A stretch of DNA of 64,000 nt, from positions 1,082,819 through 1,146,818 of the forward strand of contig OX638318.1 in assembly GCA_951812585.1 (NCBI GenBank), written 5' to 3'. The notes under the pieces are model-generated. The model was not told where the DNA came from and did not search any database. It was given only the letters and a program-made list of their open reading frames with translations. The DNA comes from Rhodothermales bacterium. GTDB taxonomy: Bacteria > Bacteroidota > Rhodothermia > Rhodothermales > Bin80. Positions within the stretch are counted from its first letter, which is position 1, and each line of letters begins with the position of its first letter. A program made the translations under genes and the position numbers. This document shows, piece after piece, positions 1 to 9,206 of this stretch.

Positions 1-1
1 G

Positions 2-1036
2 GCCTTTGCAGAGGCACTAGCCTTTGGGACGCTCCTGGTGGAAGGCATTACGGTGCGCCTTAGCGGCCAGGATTCCCGGCGCGCTACCTTCAGTCAGCGC
101 CATGCGGTTGTCTATGACCAGACTACGGGCGAGGAGTACATTCCGCTCAACAACATCACGGCGAACCAGGAGCGGCTGTTCATCTTTGACAGCTTGCTCA
201 GCGAATACGCGGTCTGTGCATTCGAGTACGGTTACTCTGTCGCCAATACGGATGCGCTGGTGATGTGGGAGGCGCAATTTGGAGACTTCTCCAACGGAGC
301 GCAGATTGTCTTTGACCAGTTCCTGAGTGCTGCAGAAGAAAAGTGGGGGCAGTGCAGCAGCCTGGTGGCCCTCTTGCCGCATGGCTACGAAGGCCAGGGC
401 CCGGAGCACTCCTCTGCACGCCTGGAGCGCTTCTTGCAGCTGTGTGCTGAGGGCAACATGATCGTGTGCAACATGAGCACACCGGCCAATTACTTCCATG
501 CACTGCGGCGGCAGGTCAAGCGCACGGTGAAGAAGCCGCTCATCCTGATGACGCCCAAAAGCTTGTTGCGCCACGCCCATGCCATCTCCACCCCGGAAGA
601 ACTCCTCAATGGTCAGTTTCTACCCGTCATTCCCAGCCCGCAGGACCCTGCCCATGTCACGCGCGTGATTCTCACTAGCGGAAAGGTCTACTACGACCTC
701 TTAGTCGCAATGGAAAAGCAATCCGAAAAAAGAGACAAGATCGCGCTAGTGCGCATCGAGCAGTACTACCCGTTCCCCTGGAAGGCATTGCAAGCCGAGC
801 TGCGCCGATACCGCGCGGACTGCGACGTGTACTGGGTTCAGGAAGAGCCGGCCAACATGGGGGCTTGGACCTACATTCAGTCCTTTATCAACAGCACGCT
901 GCGCTCCGTGTTCGGGGCAAATCCACCCCAGCTGGAGTACATCGGCCGCACGCCTAGTGCGAGCCCTGCGACGGGCAGCGCCATGGTGCACAAGCTGGAA
1001 CAGGAAGAGCTTGTGCAAGAAGCCATGATGATTTAG
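2..1036 (+). CDS. sucA: 2-oxoglutarate dehydrogenase E1, C-terminal part
   Basis: The reading frame is open from the window edge, so this is the 3' part of a larger gene. The thiamine-diphosphate E1 subunit decarboxylates 2-oxoglutarate and passes the succinyl group to the E2 lipoyl domain in the TCA cycle. Visible are the E1 pyrimidine-binding motifs LSGQDSRRATFSQRHAV, the stretch EYGYSVAN, WEAQFGDFSNGAQ and LLPHGYEGQGPEHSS, and the C-terminal KVYYDL, EQYYPFP and VQEEPANMGAW elements typical of the SucA/OdhA carboxy-terminal domain. About 345 residues are present out of roughly 900-1200 in the family. The gene ends in TAG just before the convergent S21 gene. The family is certain; whether the upstream part carries an extra E2-like domain cannot be seen. 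Confidence 0.97.
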   Translation, partial: AFAEALAFGTLLVEGITVRLSGQDSRRATFSQRHAVVYDQTTGEEYIPLNNITANQERLFIFDSLLSEYAVCAFEYGYSVANTDALVMWEAQFGDFSNGAQIVFDQFLSAAEEKWGQCSSLVALLPHGYEGQGPEHSSARLERFLQLCAEGNMIVCNMSTPANYFHALRRQVKRTVKKPLILMTPKSLLRHAHAISTPEELLNGQFLPVIPSPQDPAHVTRVILTSGKVYYDLLVAMEKQSEKRDKIALVRIEQYYPFPWKALQAELRRYRADCDVYWVQEEPANMGAWTYIQSFINSTLRSVFGANPPQLEYIGRTPSASPATGSAMVHKLEQEELVQEAMMI

Positions 1037-1042
1037 CGACGT

Positions 1043-1249
1043 CTAGTAGCGTCGATTGTGTTTGCGTGCGTTGCGCCTGGCTTTCTCATCAGCGATGCGC
1101 CGCTCTTCGGACGGCTTGGTGAACGACATGTTCGCGCGGTAATGCCGCAGAACGCGGCTGCGATTAACGGCCCGTTTGAACCGCCGCAACGCACGATCAA
1201 TGTTCTCCTTTTCGCGCACCTTGACGCCGATGCCTACGTGCTGTGGCAA
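1043..1249 (-). CDS. rpsU: 30S ribosomal protein bS21
   Basis: This is the small-subunit protein near the 3' end of 16S rRNA. The core VREKENIDRALRRFKRAVNR is diagnostic, followed by the family pattern FTKPSEERR and a basic tail ending KHNRRY. No ATG lies near the conserved start, so I chose TTG at 1249, which gives 68 residues, the normal size. A GAGGA stretch (complement of 1257-1261) lies 7 nt before this TTG, a plausible Shine-Dalgarno in a lineage that rarely uses them. The gene is divergent from rdgB, sharing about 70 bp of upstream DNA, and converges on sucA with a 6 bp gap. The identity is sure; the start codon is an inference. Confidence 0.9.
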   Translation of the reverse strand: MPQHVGIGVKVREKENIDRALRRFKRAVNRSRVLRHYRANMSFTKPSEERRIADEKARRNARKHNRRY

Positions 1250-1256
1250 GAGGGTG

Positions 1257-1261
1257 TCCTC
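1257..1261 (-). promoter_or_regulatory. Shine-Dalgarno-like GAGGA before rpsU
   Basis: On the minus strand GAGGA stands 7 nt upstream of the TTG proposed as the rpsU start. It supports that start over other in-frame codons. In Bacteroidota, S21 helps sequester the anti-SD and rpsU is reported to keep an SD, so the site may matter for feedback. The short match alone is weak. Confidence 0.4.
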
Positions 1262-1319
1262 GTCTCGTGTGAAGTAGAAGGCTCCTGCAACGTCATAGCA
1301 GCGCAGCGGTTCCAGCCTG

Positions 1320-1910
1320 ATGCAGACCCTGGTGTTGGCGACACATAACAGCGGCAAGGTGCAGGAGCTGCGCGCCCTCCTCGTCGGCCTGCCGATCCGG
1401 GTTATCGCTGCCGCGGACATAAAGGGTGCTCCGGTTGCCAAAGAGGACGCGCTCACGCTCCGCGGCAACGCGCTGAAGAAGGCGATGGCGCTCTACGCGC
1501 ATTGTGGACACTGGGCACTAGCTGACGACACCGGGCTTAGGGTGGCGGCGCTGAGCGGTGCGCCCGGCGTGCATTCTGCGCGGTATGCCGGTCCCGGCTG
1601 CACGCCGCGGGACAACAGGCTGAAGCTGCTGGCGGCACTTGCGGGTGCTGCAACCCGTGCGGCGGAGTTCAGGACAGTCATCGCGCTGGTGACCGGACGA
1701 AACGAGGTCCGGTACTTCGAAGGCGTTTGCCCGGGCAGTATTGCACGGGAAGAGCGTGGCGATGGCGGGTTTGGATACGATGCGATCTTTGTGCCTGCGG
1801 GCTTCAGCCGAACCTTTGCTGAGCTCTGCGCCGCCGAAAAACATGCGATAAGCCACCGCGGCCAGGCCATGCGCGCCTGCCAGGCATACCTTCGGACACA
1901 GCTCCTGTGA
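1320..1910 (+). CDS. rdgB: RdgB/HAM1 XTP/dITP pyrophosphatase
   Basis: This enzyme hydrolyses non-canonical purine triphosphates (dITP, XTP) to monophosphates in the cytosol, keeping them out of DNA. The family motifs are in order: ATHNSGKVQEL at the N-terminus (phosphate binding), LADDTGL (catalytic Asp), GAPGVHSARYAG, GDGGFGYDAIF, and SHRGQAM near the C-terminus. The 196-residue length is normal. The ATG at 1320 puts the Thr-His-Asn motif at residues 8-10, as expected. It is divergent from rpsU, and about 290 bp without a gene follow before dtd. Confidence 0.96.
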   Translation: MQTLVLATHNSGKVQELRALLVGLPIRVIAAADIKGAPVAKEDALTLRGNALKKAMALYAHCGHWALADDTGLRVAALSGAPGVHSARYAGPGCTPRDNRLKLLAALAGAATRAAEFRTVIALVTGRNEVRYFEGVCPGSIAREERGDGGFGYDAIFVPAGFSRTFAELCAAEKHAISHRGQAMRACQAYLRTQLL

Positions 1911-2201
1911 TGGGTCCGCAAGCGTGCGACCGCACCGGGTGCGTCCGTTCGCGGCGCATAGGTCCTGGGCATGCTGGGGGTCTGCCTGCCGCGGATCATC
2001 AAGCACATCATTGTACCCGATGGCGGCGCGCTGATGCTGCTTTGGGCGTGGGGGCACAGAACGAGGCGATGCACATAGGCGCGCAACGAGCGTACAAGCA
2101 TCGGATGGCGGCGACTGGTTTGCTTTGGCAGCATTGTGCTGCAGTGCTTAGCGCATCGCGCCTGGCATGGTGTGCTGTGCTCAGCCAATCCTAGTCCGCG
2201 A

Positions 2202-2654
2202 ATGATTGCTTTGGTTCAGCGCGTTTCGGAGGCCTCAGTCACGGCAGGAGGCCTGGTGACCGGCTCAATCGGACCTGGGCTCCTGATATTCCTTGGGATT
2301 CACCGCGACGACGCGGAAAAGGACATTGCCTGGTTGGCGGGCAAATGTGCCCGCCTCAGGGTATTCCCAGACGAGACCGGCCGTCTGAACCGGTCGCTCC
2401 TGGACACCGGCTATGGGGCACTGGTCGTATCCCAGTTTACGCTCTACGGCAATGCGCACAAGGGCAACCGACCCTCCTTCGTCATGGCGGCACGGCCCGA
2501 TAAAGCAAACCGCTTCTACCGGGCATTCATCGACACACTTGCTGAGCTTCTGAAGCAGCCCGTGCCAAGCGGCACCTTTGGAGCCAGGATGGAAGTCCGC
2601 CTGTGCAATGATGGGCCAGTCACCATCTGGATAGAGCGCAAGCCGCCAGGCTGA
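2202..2654 (+). CDS. dtd: D-aminoacyl-tRNA deacylase
   Basis: Dtd cleaves D-amino acids (and glycine mischarged on tRNA-Ala) from tRNA. The first residues MIALVQRVSEASV, the catalytic-loop motif VSQFTLYGN and the C-terminal NDGPVTIWIE (the family's Gly-cisPro loop) are all present. The ORF is open upstream to 2136, but ATG 2202 matches the family's start exactly and gives 150 residues, the standard size. The stop lies 5 bp from the convergent end of the HAD gene. Confidence 0.97.
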   Translation: MIALVQRVSEASVTAGGLVTGSIGPGLLIFLGIHRDDAEKDIAWLAGKCARLRVFPDETGRLNRSLLDTGYGALVVSQFTLYGNAHKGNRPSFVMAARPDKANRFYRAFIDTLAELLKQPVPSGTFGARMEVRLCNDGPVTIWIERKPPG

Positions 2655-2659
2655 GGCTG

Positions 2660-3523
2660 CTATGCGGCTGCCCACGGCGGCTGCGTTGGCAAGGCGTCCT
2701 CCAGTGCCTGAATGAGCGACTCTTGGTACGCTCCCGTGTACTGTCCGGCAAAAAAGCGTCCAAGCGCTTCATCATGGAAGTGCTGCCAGGAGGTTTCTTC
2801 CCGGCCCGGCACAATAGGATAGAAGCATGCATTGACGCTGCGAGCCGCCCGGAGGTCGCCGGGTGCGTCGCCCACCATCAAGATGCGCGTCGGGGGGTAT
2901 TTGCCGTTTGCGGCGGCCTCCAGATGCTGCGTCTTGGTACCATCCTCTTGCCCCGCGATGCGCTTGACGTAGGACGCGAGGCTGTGCTCGGCCCATTCGC
3001 GGTGCAGGGCGCGGAGCGGCGTCCCGGAGGACACGATAAGGTCTGCCCGCTTCGCGGCGCGCTCCAGGCACTTCCGGACCCTAGGAAAGGGCGGCACGCC
3101 GTACACAAGATCATCAATGCGCGCATTCACCTCGGTGCTCCATTCGTAGACGGCGTGCAGTGTTGATTCCGTCGCTGCGGCCTTTTGCAGGGCGGGGTTG
3201 CCAAGCTTCGTTTCGCGCGCAATCCACTGGCGCAGCGCGGACAGCTGCGGCACCGCAGCGTGGCGTGCTATAACCTCCGGGCGCACCCGGAGGAGGTCCA
3301 CCACCGACACAAGCGCTGGAAACCGGTTCGTACCTCTGTGCCGCGAGTACAGGTTTACGAATTCCCAAGCCTCGCGTGCGTACTTGCTGACCGGCTGCAG
3401 GCCAAAGTGCTTGATTGCCGCCGGGCAAAAGCACTCTTTGTGCTTGATCTCCATGGTGTCGAAGACGCACCCATCCGAGTCGATGGCAATGAAGAACTCG
3501 CAGTCCTTGCTAATCATGGGCAT
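2660..3523 (-). CDS. HAD-superfamily hydrolase
   Basis: The protein carries the HAD phosphohydrolase motifs: motif I IDSDGCVFD near the N-terminus with the nucleophile and acid Asp, motif II VSSGTP in the middle, and motif IV MVGDAPGD with the magnesium-binding Asp pair. A long insert of about 120 residues between motifs I and II forms the helical cap. The start was placed at ATG 3523 (288 residues) because the fold begins about 10 residues later; ATG 3517 is equally possible. Substrate unknown. It converges on dtd. Sequence upstream to 3604 is open but looks non-coding. Confidence 0.85.
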   Translation of the reverse strand: MPMISKDCEFFIAIDSDGCVFDTMEIKHKECFCPAAIKHFGLQPVSKYAREAWEFVNLYSRHRGTNRFPALVSVVDLLRVRPEVIARHAAVPQLSALRQWIARETKLGNPALQKAAATESTLHAVYEWSTEVNARIDDLVYGVPPFPRVRKCLERAAKRADLIVSSGTPLRALHREWAEHSLASYVKRIAGQEDGTKTQHLEAAANGKYPPTRILMVGDAPGDLRAARSVNACFYPIVPGREETSWQHFHDEALGRFFAGQYTGAYQESLIQALEDALPTQPPWAAA

Positions 3524-3905
3524 CCCTGTGCGGCGCTTGTTACCTGCATCAGCCGCACGCGATTGTTGATTACTGAATGGAAGTTTTATCCAGCGCCTGG
3601 CCAAGATTGGCCGGGCATGCGTTTTACCGCGGGATCACCCAAGGGTTTACCGCTGCCATAGCGCACGCATGGCGTGCCTCGACTGCCGCGGCAAGGATTG
3701 GAAGCCGCGTCCGGTGCTCGGGCATTGAGCCATGTGGTGTGGAAGTGCAGGGTGCAAAAGTGCCAGATGCGGGAGTGTGCTGAAAGCACTGCGTACAGCT
3801 TATGAATTATGCAGTCTGTTCTAGTCCACTGCTCTGCGGAGCCCCGGCTTGCGTGCACGGCGACCCACCCTTGAGGGACACGCACGCTTCATCTGCTTGC
3901 GGGCG
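3524..3905. other. Intergenic, no gene seen
   Basis: These 382 bases between the start of the HAD gene and the end of the DUF3667 gene have only short ORFs without family-like sequence. No RNA gene or clear terminator was recognised. The upstream signals of the HAD gene should be at its left side. Confidence 0.5.
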
Positions 3906-4808
3906 CTAAGCAAACATCAGCGCAAAGAATAGCAGCAGCATTACGCCAATCGTCGCGCCGATGCTGTGCACAGAGACCAAAAGACATTGCTTGAACAGCG
4001 TACGCAGGCGCTTTTGCTGATAAACGCGTCTGAGCGCCAAGAACATGTACACCTGGATGCCGATGAACCACCACATCATCGCAAATTCGGTGCTCGTCAT
4101 CAGATTGATGGCTGTAGCCAGCGCAAAGGTCAGAAACCCGGCTGCGTACATATGCAGCGTGAATATCAGGTGCGGAACATAGTAGGGTTCGCGCCGGCGA
4201 TAGAGCAGCTGCAGGACGCTGGCAAAAACTGGCATGATGAAAAAGAACACCCAGGGAAGGCGCCTTGTGAAGAAGCCGGACACTCGTTGCGGATCGTTTT
4301 CCACCTTTTGCAAGAGCTCCACAAGCCACGCATCGGAATCTTCCGTCTCGATGCGGATACCGTCTGCACTCGTGGTGTCGCCTCGAACGACAGGGGCCAT
4401 AGCGGTTGTATCGGTGTCGTCCGTGGAGAGATCGACTGTAGGCCTAGGTCCCCCGTCAGTAAGCGCGAAAAGCAGAAACGTCAAAAAGCTGACGAACACA
4501 TAGAGCCTCAGCGGTGCCACATACCGGGCACGCTTGCCCGCCAGGAAGTGAAGGGTCAGCAGGCCGGGCCTTCGCACCAGTACGATCAGCGTCTTCCAGA
4601 TCCGCGAGTCGAATGCAAGGAAACCCGCCAGCGCTTCGGACAGCACCCGCCTCAGCGGAACCCGTATCGCGCCCGCATACTGACCACAACCGGCGCAGTA
4701 GTTTTCTACGCTGCCTGAACCGCAGTTGGGACAGGGTTGCAAGCCTGGTGCACCCTCTGCCTGACCGGCCACAGCAGGCTGCAATTCGGCGTTCCCATTC
4801 TCTTTCAT
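3906..4808 (-). CDS. DUF3667 zinc-ribbon membrane protein
   Basis: The N-terminus has a zinc ribbon of the form CPNCGSGS...YCAGCGQ, followed by the conserved region FLAFDSRIWKTL..LVRRPG and several hydrophobic segments (about residues 100-120, 185-205, 215-240, 245-265 and 275-298). This is the DUF3667 layout, frequent in Bacteroidota and relatives; its function is unknown. An acidic, Thr/Asp-rich stretch at about residues 125-160 lies between the first and second membrane segments. ATG 4808 is the only good start. The gene stands alone, with a candidate -7 box about 80 nt upstream. Confidence 0.85.
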   Translation of the reverse strand: MKENGNAELQPAVAGQAEGAPGLQPCPNCGSGSVENYCAGCGQYAGAIRVPLRRVLSEALAGFLAFDSRIWKTLIVLVRRPGLLTLHFLAGKRARYVAPLRLYVFVSFLTFLLFALTDGGPRPTVDLSTDDTDTTAMAPVVRGDTTSADGIRIETEDSDAWLVELLQKVENDPQRVSGFFTRRLPWVFFFIMPVFASVLQLLYRRREPYYVPHLIFTLHMYAAGFLTFALATAINLMTSTEFAMMWWFIGIQVYMFLALRRVYQQKRLRTLFKQCLLVSVHSIGATIGVMLLLFFALMFA

Positions 4809-5405
4809 TTGGACACTCTGGCTGCGAACAGATTCAGGCTGCGCTATCGCTCACCCGGCATAGCACACGTACGTTGTGCATTCAGCCAAATATAATGACG
4901 CTGACCGCGCGCCTTGTCCGCCCGCAAGCGTGTTCAGCCTTGCACTTCCGCCTTGCAACCCGCTTCAATGCGGCCTTGTCCTCCGAAATGCGTCCCTCGG
5001 GCAAATGGCAGCCCATGGGTGTCGAGGCAGGCGAGTGACCAGCAAGCGAATCCGCAGCTGTATGTGCTTGCGGATGCGGAAGAATACGCTCCGCTGAAGC
5101 ACCGATCGTTGGATGCCCTTGCACATTCCTGCATGAGTCCGGTGCCCTATTGAGACATCATCAGAGGCCTATGGCGGAACAGCATGGACACGTCAGAACG
5201 AATTGCCCGAAAGCCGCCTCAGCGGGGCGAAAATGCGGGCCTTTGCCTGTGCTTTCAGCAGCGCCGTTTGGGTCGGCTCGTTACGCTGTATGGTCCCAAA
5301 CAAGGTCGTCGGTTGAAGGAGCATAGCGGCTGCCGTACATTGGCCAGAACAGCCGGCGACGTGTACCATTCTGCGTCTTTTTGTCATACCGATTCGCCTT
5401 GTGAG
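4809..5405. other. Divergent intergenic region
   Basis: Roughly 600 bases separate the DUF3667 gene from the Tat-signal start of the next gene. Apart from the -7-like box, I see only short ORFs with no protein-like pattern. The frame of the downstream gene is open back to 5184, but that extension would bury the Tat signal and is rejected. Confidence 0.5.
4887..4894 (-). promoter_or_regulatory. Candidate Bacteroidota -7 box TATATTTG
   Basis: On the minus strand the octamer TATATTTG fits the Bacteroidota -7 consensus TAnnTTTG and sits about 80 nt before the DUF3667 start. No clear -33 TTTG is seen at the right distance, so this is only a candidate. Confidence 0.3.
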
Positions 5406-6701
5406 ATGATTTCCAGAAGAACATTCATAAAGCAGTCCACTGCGCTTCTCGGCACCGCCGCCGCAACTGGTCCGTGGATACAGACCAAAGCCATTGCACC
5501 GAGCGACACCATTCGCATCGGTGCCATCGGCATCAATGGCATGGGCTGGACCAATGTGCGCTCCCACCTGAAGCTTCCTGAAGTCAACGTGGTTGCCCTT
5601 TGCGATGTGGACAACACCGTCTTACAGAGGCGGGCGGGCGAGCTGGAGGAGATGACCGGTGCGAAGGCTGTCCTTCACCGTGATTACCGTGCGCTTCTGG
5701 ACGACCAGGAGATTGACGCCGTCATCGTCGCTACACCGGACCACTGGCATCCGCTTATCACCATGCATGCGTGCGAAGCCGGCAAGGATGTATACGTAGA
5801 GAAGCCGCTAGCCAATTCCATTGCCGAGTGCAATGCTATGGTTGCGGCTGCAAGCCACTACCAGCGTGTTGTCCAGGTGGGACAATGGCAGCGCAGCGGT
5901 CCCCACTGGGACGAGGCCATGGCCTTTGTGCAGTCAGGTCAGCTGGGCAAGGTCCGGACCGCAAAAGCGTGGGCGTATCAAGGGTGGATGCGCAACATTC
6001 CAATACGGCCCGACAGCGATACGCCTGATGGCGTTGACTATGACCTGTGGCTCGGGCCTGCACCGCAGCGGCCGTTCAATCCGAACCGGTTTCACTTCAC
6101 CTTCCGGTGGTTCTGGGACTATGCCGGCGGCCTTATGACCGATTGGGGCGTGCACCTCATTGACATGGCGCTCTACGGCATGCAGGCCATCTCGCCCAAA
6201 TCTGTGCTATCCACCGGCGGTGCGTTTGCTTACCCGGACGGAGGCATGGAAACACCCGATACGCAGCAAGCGGTCTTTGAGTATGACGGCTTTTCCATGA
6301 TCTGGGAGCATGCCGCCGGTATTGACAACGGACCCTACGGACGCAGCCACGGTGTTTCGTTCATCGGCAACAATGGTACGCTGGTCGTTGACCGCGGAGG
6401 ATGGGAAGTCATCCCCGAGGGCGAAAAGATGGCCGCCATTACGCGCGACAAACCAGCGGGGGCAGACCTTGACCGGCACACGCAGGACTTCGTTCACTGC
6501 ATGCAGACGCGTTCGGTGCCAAAGTGTCCGCCCGAGGTGGCATGGCTGGCGGCCGTGAATGCCCATTTGGGCAATGTTGCGTTCAAGACCGGGCGCAAGG
6601 TGTACTGGGATCACGAGACACATACCTTCGGAGACGACGAAGAGGCGAACGCGCTCATCAAGGCGCACTACCGTGCGCCCTGGGTTCTCCCTTCATTCTA
6701 G
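5406..6701 (+). CDS. Tat-exported Gfo/Idh/MocA oxidoreductase
   Basis: The start at ATG 5406 places a twin-arginine signal, ISRRTFIKQS followed by a hydrophobic Ala-rich stretch, at the very N-terminus; the protein is 431 residues. The NAD(P)-binding fold follows (IRIGAIGINGMGW, then VVALCDVD), and the sugar-site motif EKPLANS carries the usual Glu-Lys-Pro. WFWDYAGGLMTDWGVHLID matches the C-terminal domain with its conserved Asp-Trp and His-Asp. The family oxidises sugars or glycosides with bound nicotinamide, here after folded export. It is close to a TIM-barrel isomerase gene and an AroE-like gene on the opposite strand. Substrate unknown. Confidence 0.93.
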   Translation: MISRRTFIKQSTALLGTAAATGPWIQTKAIAPSDTIRIGAIGINGMGWTNVRSHLKLPEVNVVALCDVDNTVLQRRAGELEEMTGAKAVLHRDYRALLDDQEIDAVIVATPDHWHPLITMHACEAGKDVYVEKPLANSIAECNAMVAAASHYQRVVQVGQWQRSGPHWDEAMAFVQSGQLGKVRTAKAWAYQGWMRNIPIRPDSDTPDGVDYDLWLGPAPQRPFNPNRFHFTFRWFWDYAGGLMTDWGVHLIDMALYGMQAISPKSVLSTGGAFAYPDGGMETPDTQQAVFEYDGFSMIWEHAAGIDNGPYGRSHGVSFIGNNGTLVVDRGGWEVIPEGEKMAAITRDKPAGADLDRHTQDFVHCMQTRSVPKCPPEVAWLAAVNAHLGNVAFKTGRKVYWDHETHTFGDDEEANALIKAHYRAPWVLPSF

Positions 6702-6854
6702 GAGTCCTCCCGGCCCCGGGCACCGCAAGGGGGGCAGCCTGCTCAAAGGGACAGGCGACACCGCCGCTGTCAGTCTCCCGGGCATTGCTGGAGATCCGCT
6801 GCATGTCGAGACAGGCGGTGCCTGCACCATCAAACGCTACGGCATCGCAGGGGG

Positions 6855-7775
6855 TCAGCCCTTCGGGATGTACTGGCGCAAGTAGTTGGCACCTTGCCGG
6901 AGTGCGGCTTTGCGGCCGGCTAGCGATCCTTCGTAGGCGCGATCTTCTACTTCTATGCATACGGGCCCTTGATAGCCGACATCGGTCAGGACCGAGAAGA
7001 ACCGGCCCCAATGCACATCGCCGAGCCCTGGCAGCTTGGGCGTGTGAAATTCGTTGGGGGTTGCCATAATGCCTACCTCATTGAGTCGATCCTGGTCCAG
7101 CCGCGCATCTTTTGCGTGCACATGAAACAGCTTTTCGCTGAACTCCCGGATAGGCCCGAGGTAGTCCATGTGCTGCCAGATCATGTGGGAGGGATCGTAA
7201 TTGAGCCCAAAATGCGCACTGTCGATGTCGCTAAACATGCGCCGCCAGATGGCCGGCGTGTGCGCCAGGTTCTTTCCGCTAGGCCACTCATCATGCGTGA
7301 AGTACATCGGGCAGTTTTCGATGCCGACGCGCACGTTGTGGTCCTCTGCGAATCGGATCAGCGGACGCCAGACCTCCAGAAACCGCGGCCAGATTGCGTC
7401 TACAGTCCTGGACGGATCCCTGCCAATAAAGGTATTCACCGTGTCAAGGCCCAGCTGCGCGGCTGCCTTGATCATGGCCTTGATCTGCCGGATGTAAACG
7501 GCGGCTTCTTCGCGGTCCGCACATAGCGGGTTAGGGTAGTATCCGAGCGCGCCGATACGGATCTCAGCCTTCCGGGCCAAATCATGCACGCGCCGCACAT
7601 CATCCTCCGTGAAATGCTGCACATCTACATGGGTCACGCCCGCATAGCGTCGTGTCGCCTTGCCTGCCGGCCAGCACATCAGTTCTACGCAGTCGTAGCC
7701 GACATCCTGGGCAACGTCCAGTACCTCTTCCAGCGTGCATTCTGGAAGAATGGCGCTGACAAAACCGAGTTGCAT
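6855..7775 (-). CDS. TIM-barrel sugar phosphate isomerase/epimerase
   Basis: An AP-endonuclease-2-like TIM barrel: [10 protein letters not shown] at the start, metal-ligand segments [25 protein letters not shown] and IEVEDR in the expected order (Glu, Asp/His, His, Glu). Such proteins isomerise or epimerise sugars, inosose or hydroxypyruvate. Start chosen at ATG 7775, since the first strand begins at once; the upstream extension to 7847 overlaps the preceding gene and is polar. It has no Tat signal, unlike the paralogue at 15262, so it acts in the cytosol. It lies 38 bp downstream of the AroE-like gene on the same strand and probably shares its transcript. Confidence 0.88.
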   Translation of the reverse strand: MQLGFVSAILPECTLEEVLDVAQDVGYDCVELMCWPAGKATRRYAGVTHVDVQHFTEDDVRRVHDLARKAEIRIGALGYYPNPLCADREEAAVYIRQIKAMIKAAAQLGLDTVNTFIGRDPSRTVDAIWPRFLEVWRPLIRFAEDHNVRVGIENCPMYFTHDEWPSGKNLAHTPAIWRRMFSDIDSAHFGLNYDPSHMIWQHMDYLGPIREFSEKLFHVHAKDARLDQDRLNEVGIMATPNEFHTPKLPGLGDVHWGRFFSVLTDVGYQGPVCIEVEDRAYEGSLAGRKAALRQGANYLRQYIPKG

Positions 7776-7813
7776 AAGTTGTGTTTGTTTGCGTTCTGTC
7801 GGGCGCGTCTGTG

Positions 7814-8743
7814 TCACCGAGGCCTGGCGGCCGTACTGGCCGCGCAAAATGCCTTAAAGACCGTCGGCGTAATGGATAGGTCGAACACGCGCCCGATGAC
7901 GCTCGACCATCCGTGCAGAAAATAGTGCCAACCGTCCGTTACCTGCAGCGCACGCGATGCCTGCTGCGCCCGAGCCTGTTGTAAAAACGGGCGCGCGCCA
8001 CGGTAGTTGAGCTCCCAGATCGCTCCGCCCTCTGGAAAAACCACCTGGTCGGTTACAGGCGAGCCTTCCACATCCTTCCCCATGCCCGTGGCATTGATCA
8101 CGAGCGAATGTGGTGGAAGCGAAGCCACCAGGTCGTCGTGTTGCTGGCCCGCATCGCGCAGGATATAGACAATCTCCATGCCGCCGGTTTTGTGCAGCCG
8201 GGCAACTTTTTCGCAGTGCGCCAGGTTGTCCCTCCGAATGTCGACGATCAAGAGCTTTCGTGGCCGCAGGCGGGCTCTGGTTGTCAAGTAAAGCAGCAAG
8301 GCCACGGTAGCGCCGCCGCCGCCCATAGACAAGATCGCTGCCTCCGGATGACGCTGCCAGTAGTCTTCGCCCAGAAAGTGCGCCATGGCGCGCCCGCTAT
8401 TCGCTAGGTCACACGCATCGCCCCAAAGGGCACCGCGCCGCTTGTAAAGCGCCGATACTTCCTGGCATAGCTGCGCCGCAGGCGTGAGCGCATCCAGAAG
8501 GTCTCCGGCCGCCCGCACCACGCTGAGCTTATGCGCGGTGACGAGTGCGCCTACCACCCCTTCGTCCGCCTTGAGCGCAGCTACCGCTGCACGGTGAAGG
8601 GCCAAGTCCCCACCCAAGGGAAGATCAACGCCTTCCAGGACTGCATCCTCCAAGCCAAGGGTGCGAGCCCAGTGCCTGAACAGCGTGAACGACAGGGAGC
8701 CCGCCGTGCGCACCCCAAAGAATTGCATCCGCTTCATCAGCAC
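7814..8743 (-). CDS. Shikimate-dehydrogenase-like (AroE-like) protein
   Basis: The layout is that of shikimate/quinate dehydrogenases: an N-terminal substrate domain with [11 protein letters not shown] (the Ser-x-Ser position) and GALVTAHK (position of the catalytic Lys), then a Rossmann part with [23 protein letters not shown] and [11 protein letters not shown]. It diverges from housekeeping AroE: the usual NVT(V/I)P(Y/F)K is VTAHK. Length 309, slightly long. The next gene on the strand is a sugar phosphate isomerase, so a catabolic role on a quinate- or keto-sugar-like compound is possible. ATG codons at 8737 and 8728 are alternative starts. I do not assign aroE. Confidence 0.7.
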   Translation of the reverse strand: MLMKRMQFFGVRTAGSLSFTLFRHWARTLGLEDAVLEGVDLPLGGDLALHRAAVAALKADEGVVGALVTAHKLSVVRAAGDLLDALTPAAQLCQEVSALYKRRGALWGDACDLANSGRAMAHFLGEDYWQRHPEAAILSMGGGGATVALLLYLTTRARLRPRKLLIVDIRRDNLAHCEKVARLHKTGGMEIVYILRDAGQQHDDLVASLPPHSLVINATGMGKDVEGSPVTDQVVFPEGGAIWELNYRGARPFLQQARAQQASRALQVTDGWHYFLHGWSSVIGRVFDLSITPTVFKAFCAASTAARPR

Positions 8744-9206
8744 CTGAACAGTAGCAGCAGTTACAATTTAAGGTGGAATGCCAGCATGCCACGCACAATC
8801 CTTCAGGTATTCGCATTGCGTAGCGCCCAAAGCAGGCCCGCTGCAGCAGCCCGAAGGCCCATGAACAACGGACCGCAAAAGGTCCTGAATAAGGCTACCG
8901 TGGAATCTGGCCAAGAGGGCCTCCGGTTGACGATGCCGCCTTACGGCACATGCGCTGCTGCGCGCCTTGTGCAGCTAGGGCCGCCGGCACCCTGTTCGCA
9001 ATAGCGGTCCGTGCACAGCTTAAGGCCGCGCGCAATTCCTGGGGCCTTACGTATCGCTTGACGGACTGAGGCGCGGCGTTCATCCCAAGGCTGCGGTGCT
9101 GCAAATCCACCGGCGATGGACCGCCAGTCGCCTGTGTCGCCGCTGCGGCTCACAAGGAGGCCGCGGCGTAGAAAGAAAGTGGCCAAAGTGCTTGGCCGTC
9201 ATTGCA
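8744..9206. other. Non-coding or decayed stretch
   Basis: This stretch of about 460 bases, before the transposase relic, has no ORF with a recognisable protein pattern on either strand. It opens the accessory region 8.7-11.9 kb. Confidence 0.45.

Noticed and set aside
5184-5405. N-terminal extension of the Gfo/Idh gene
   Set aside because: It would place the twin-arginine signal 75 residues inside the protein; ATG 5406 is the natural start.
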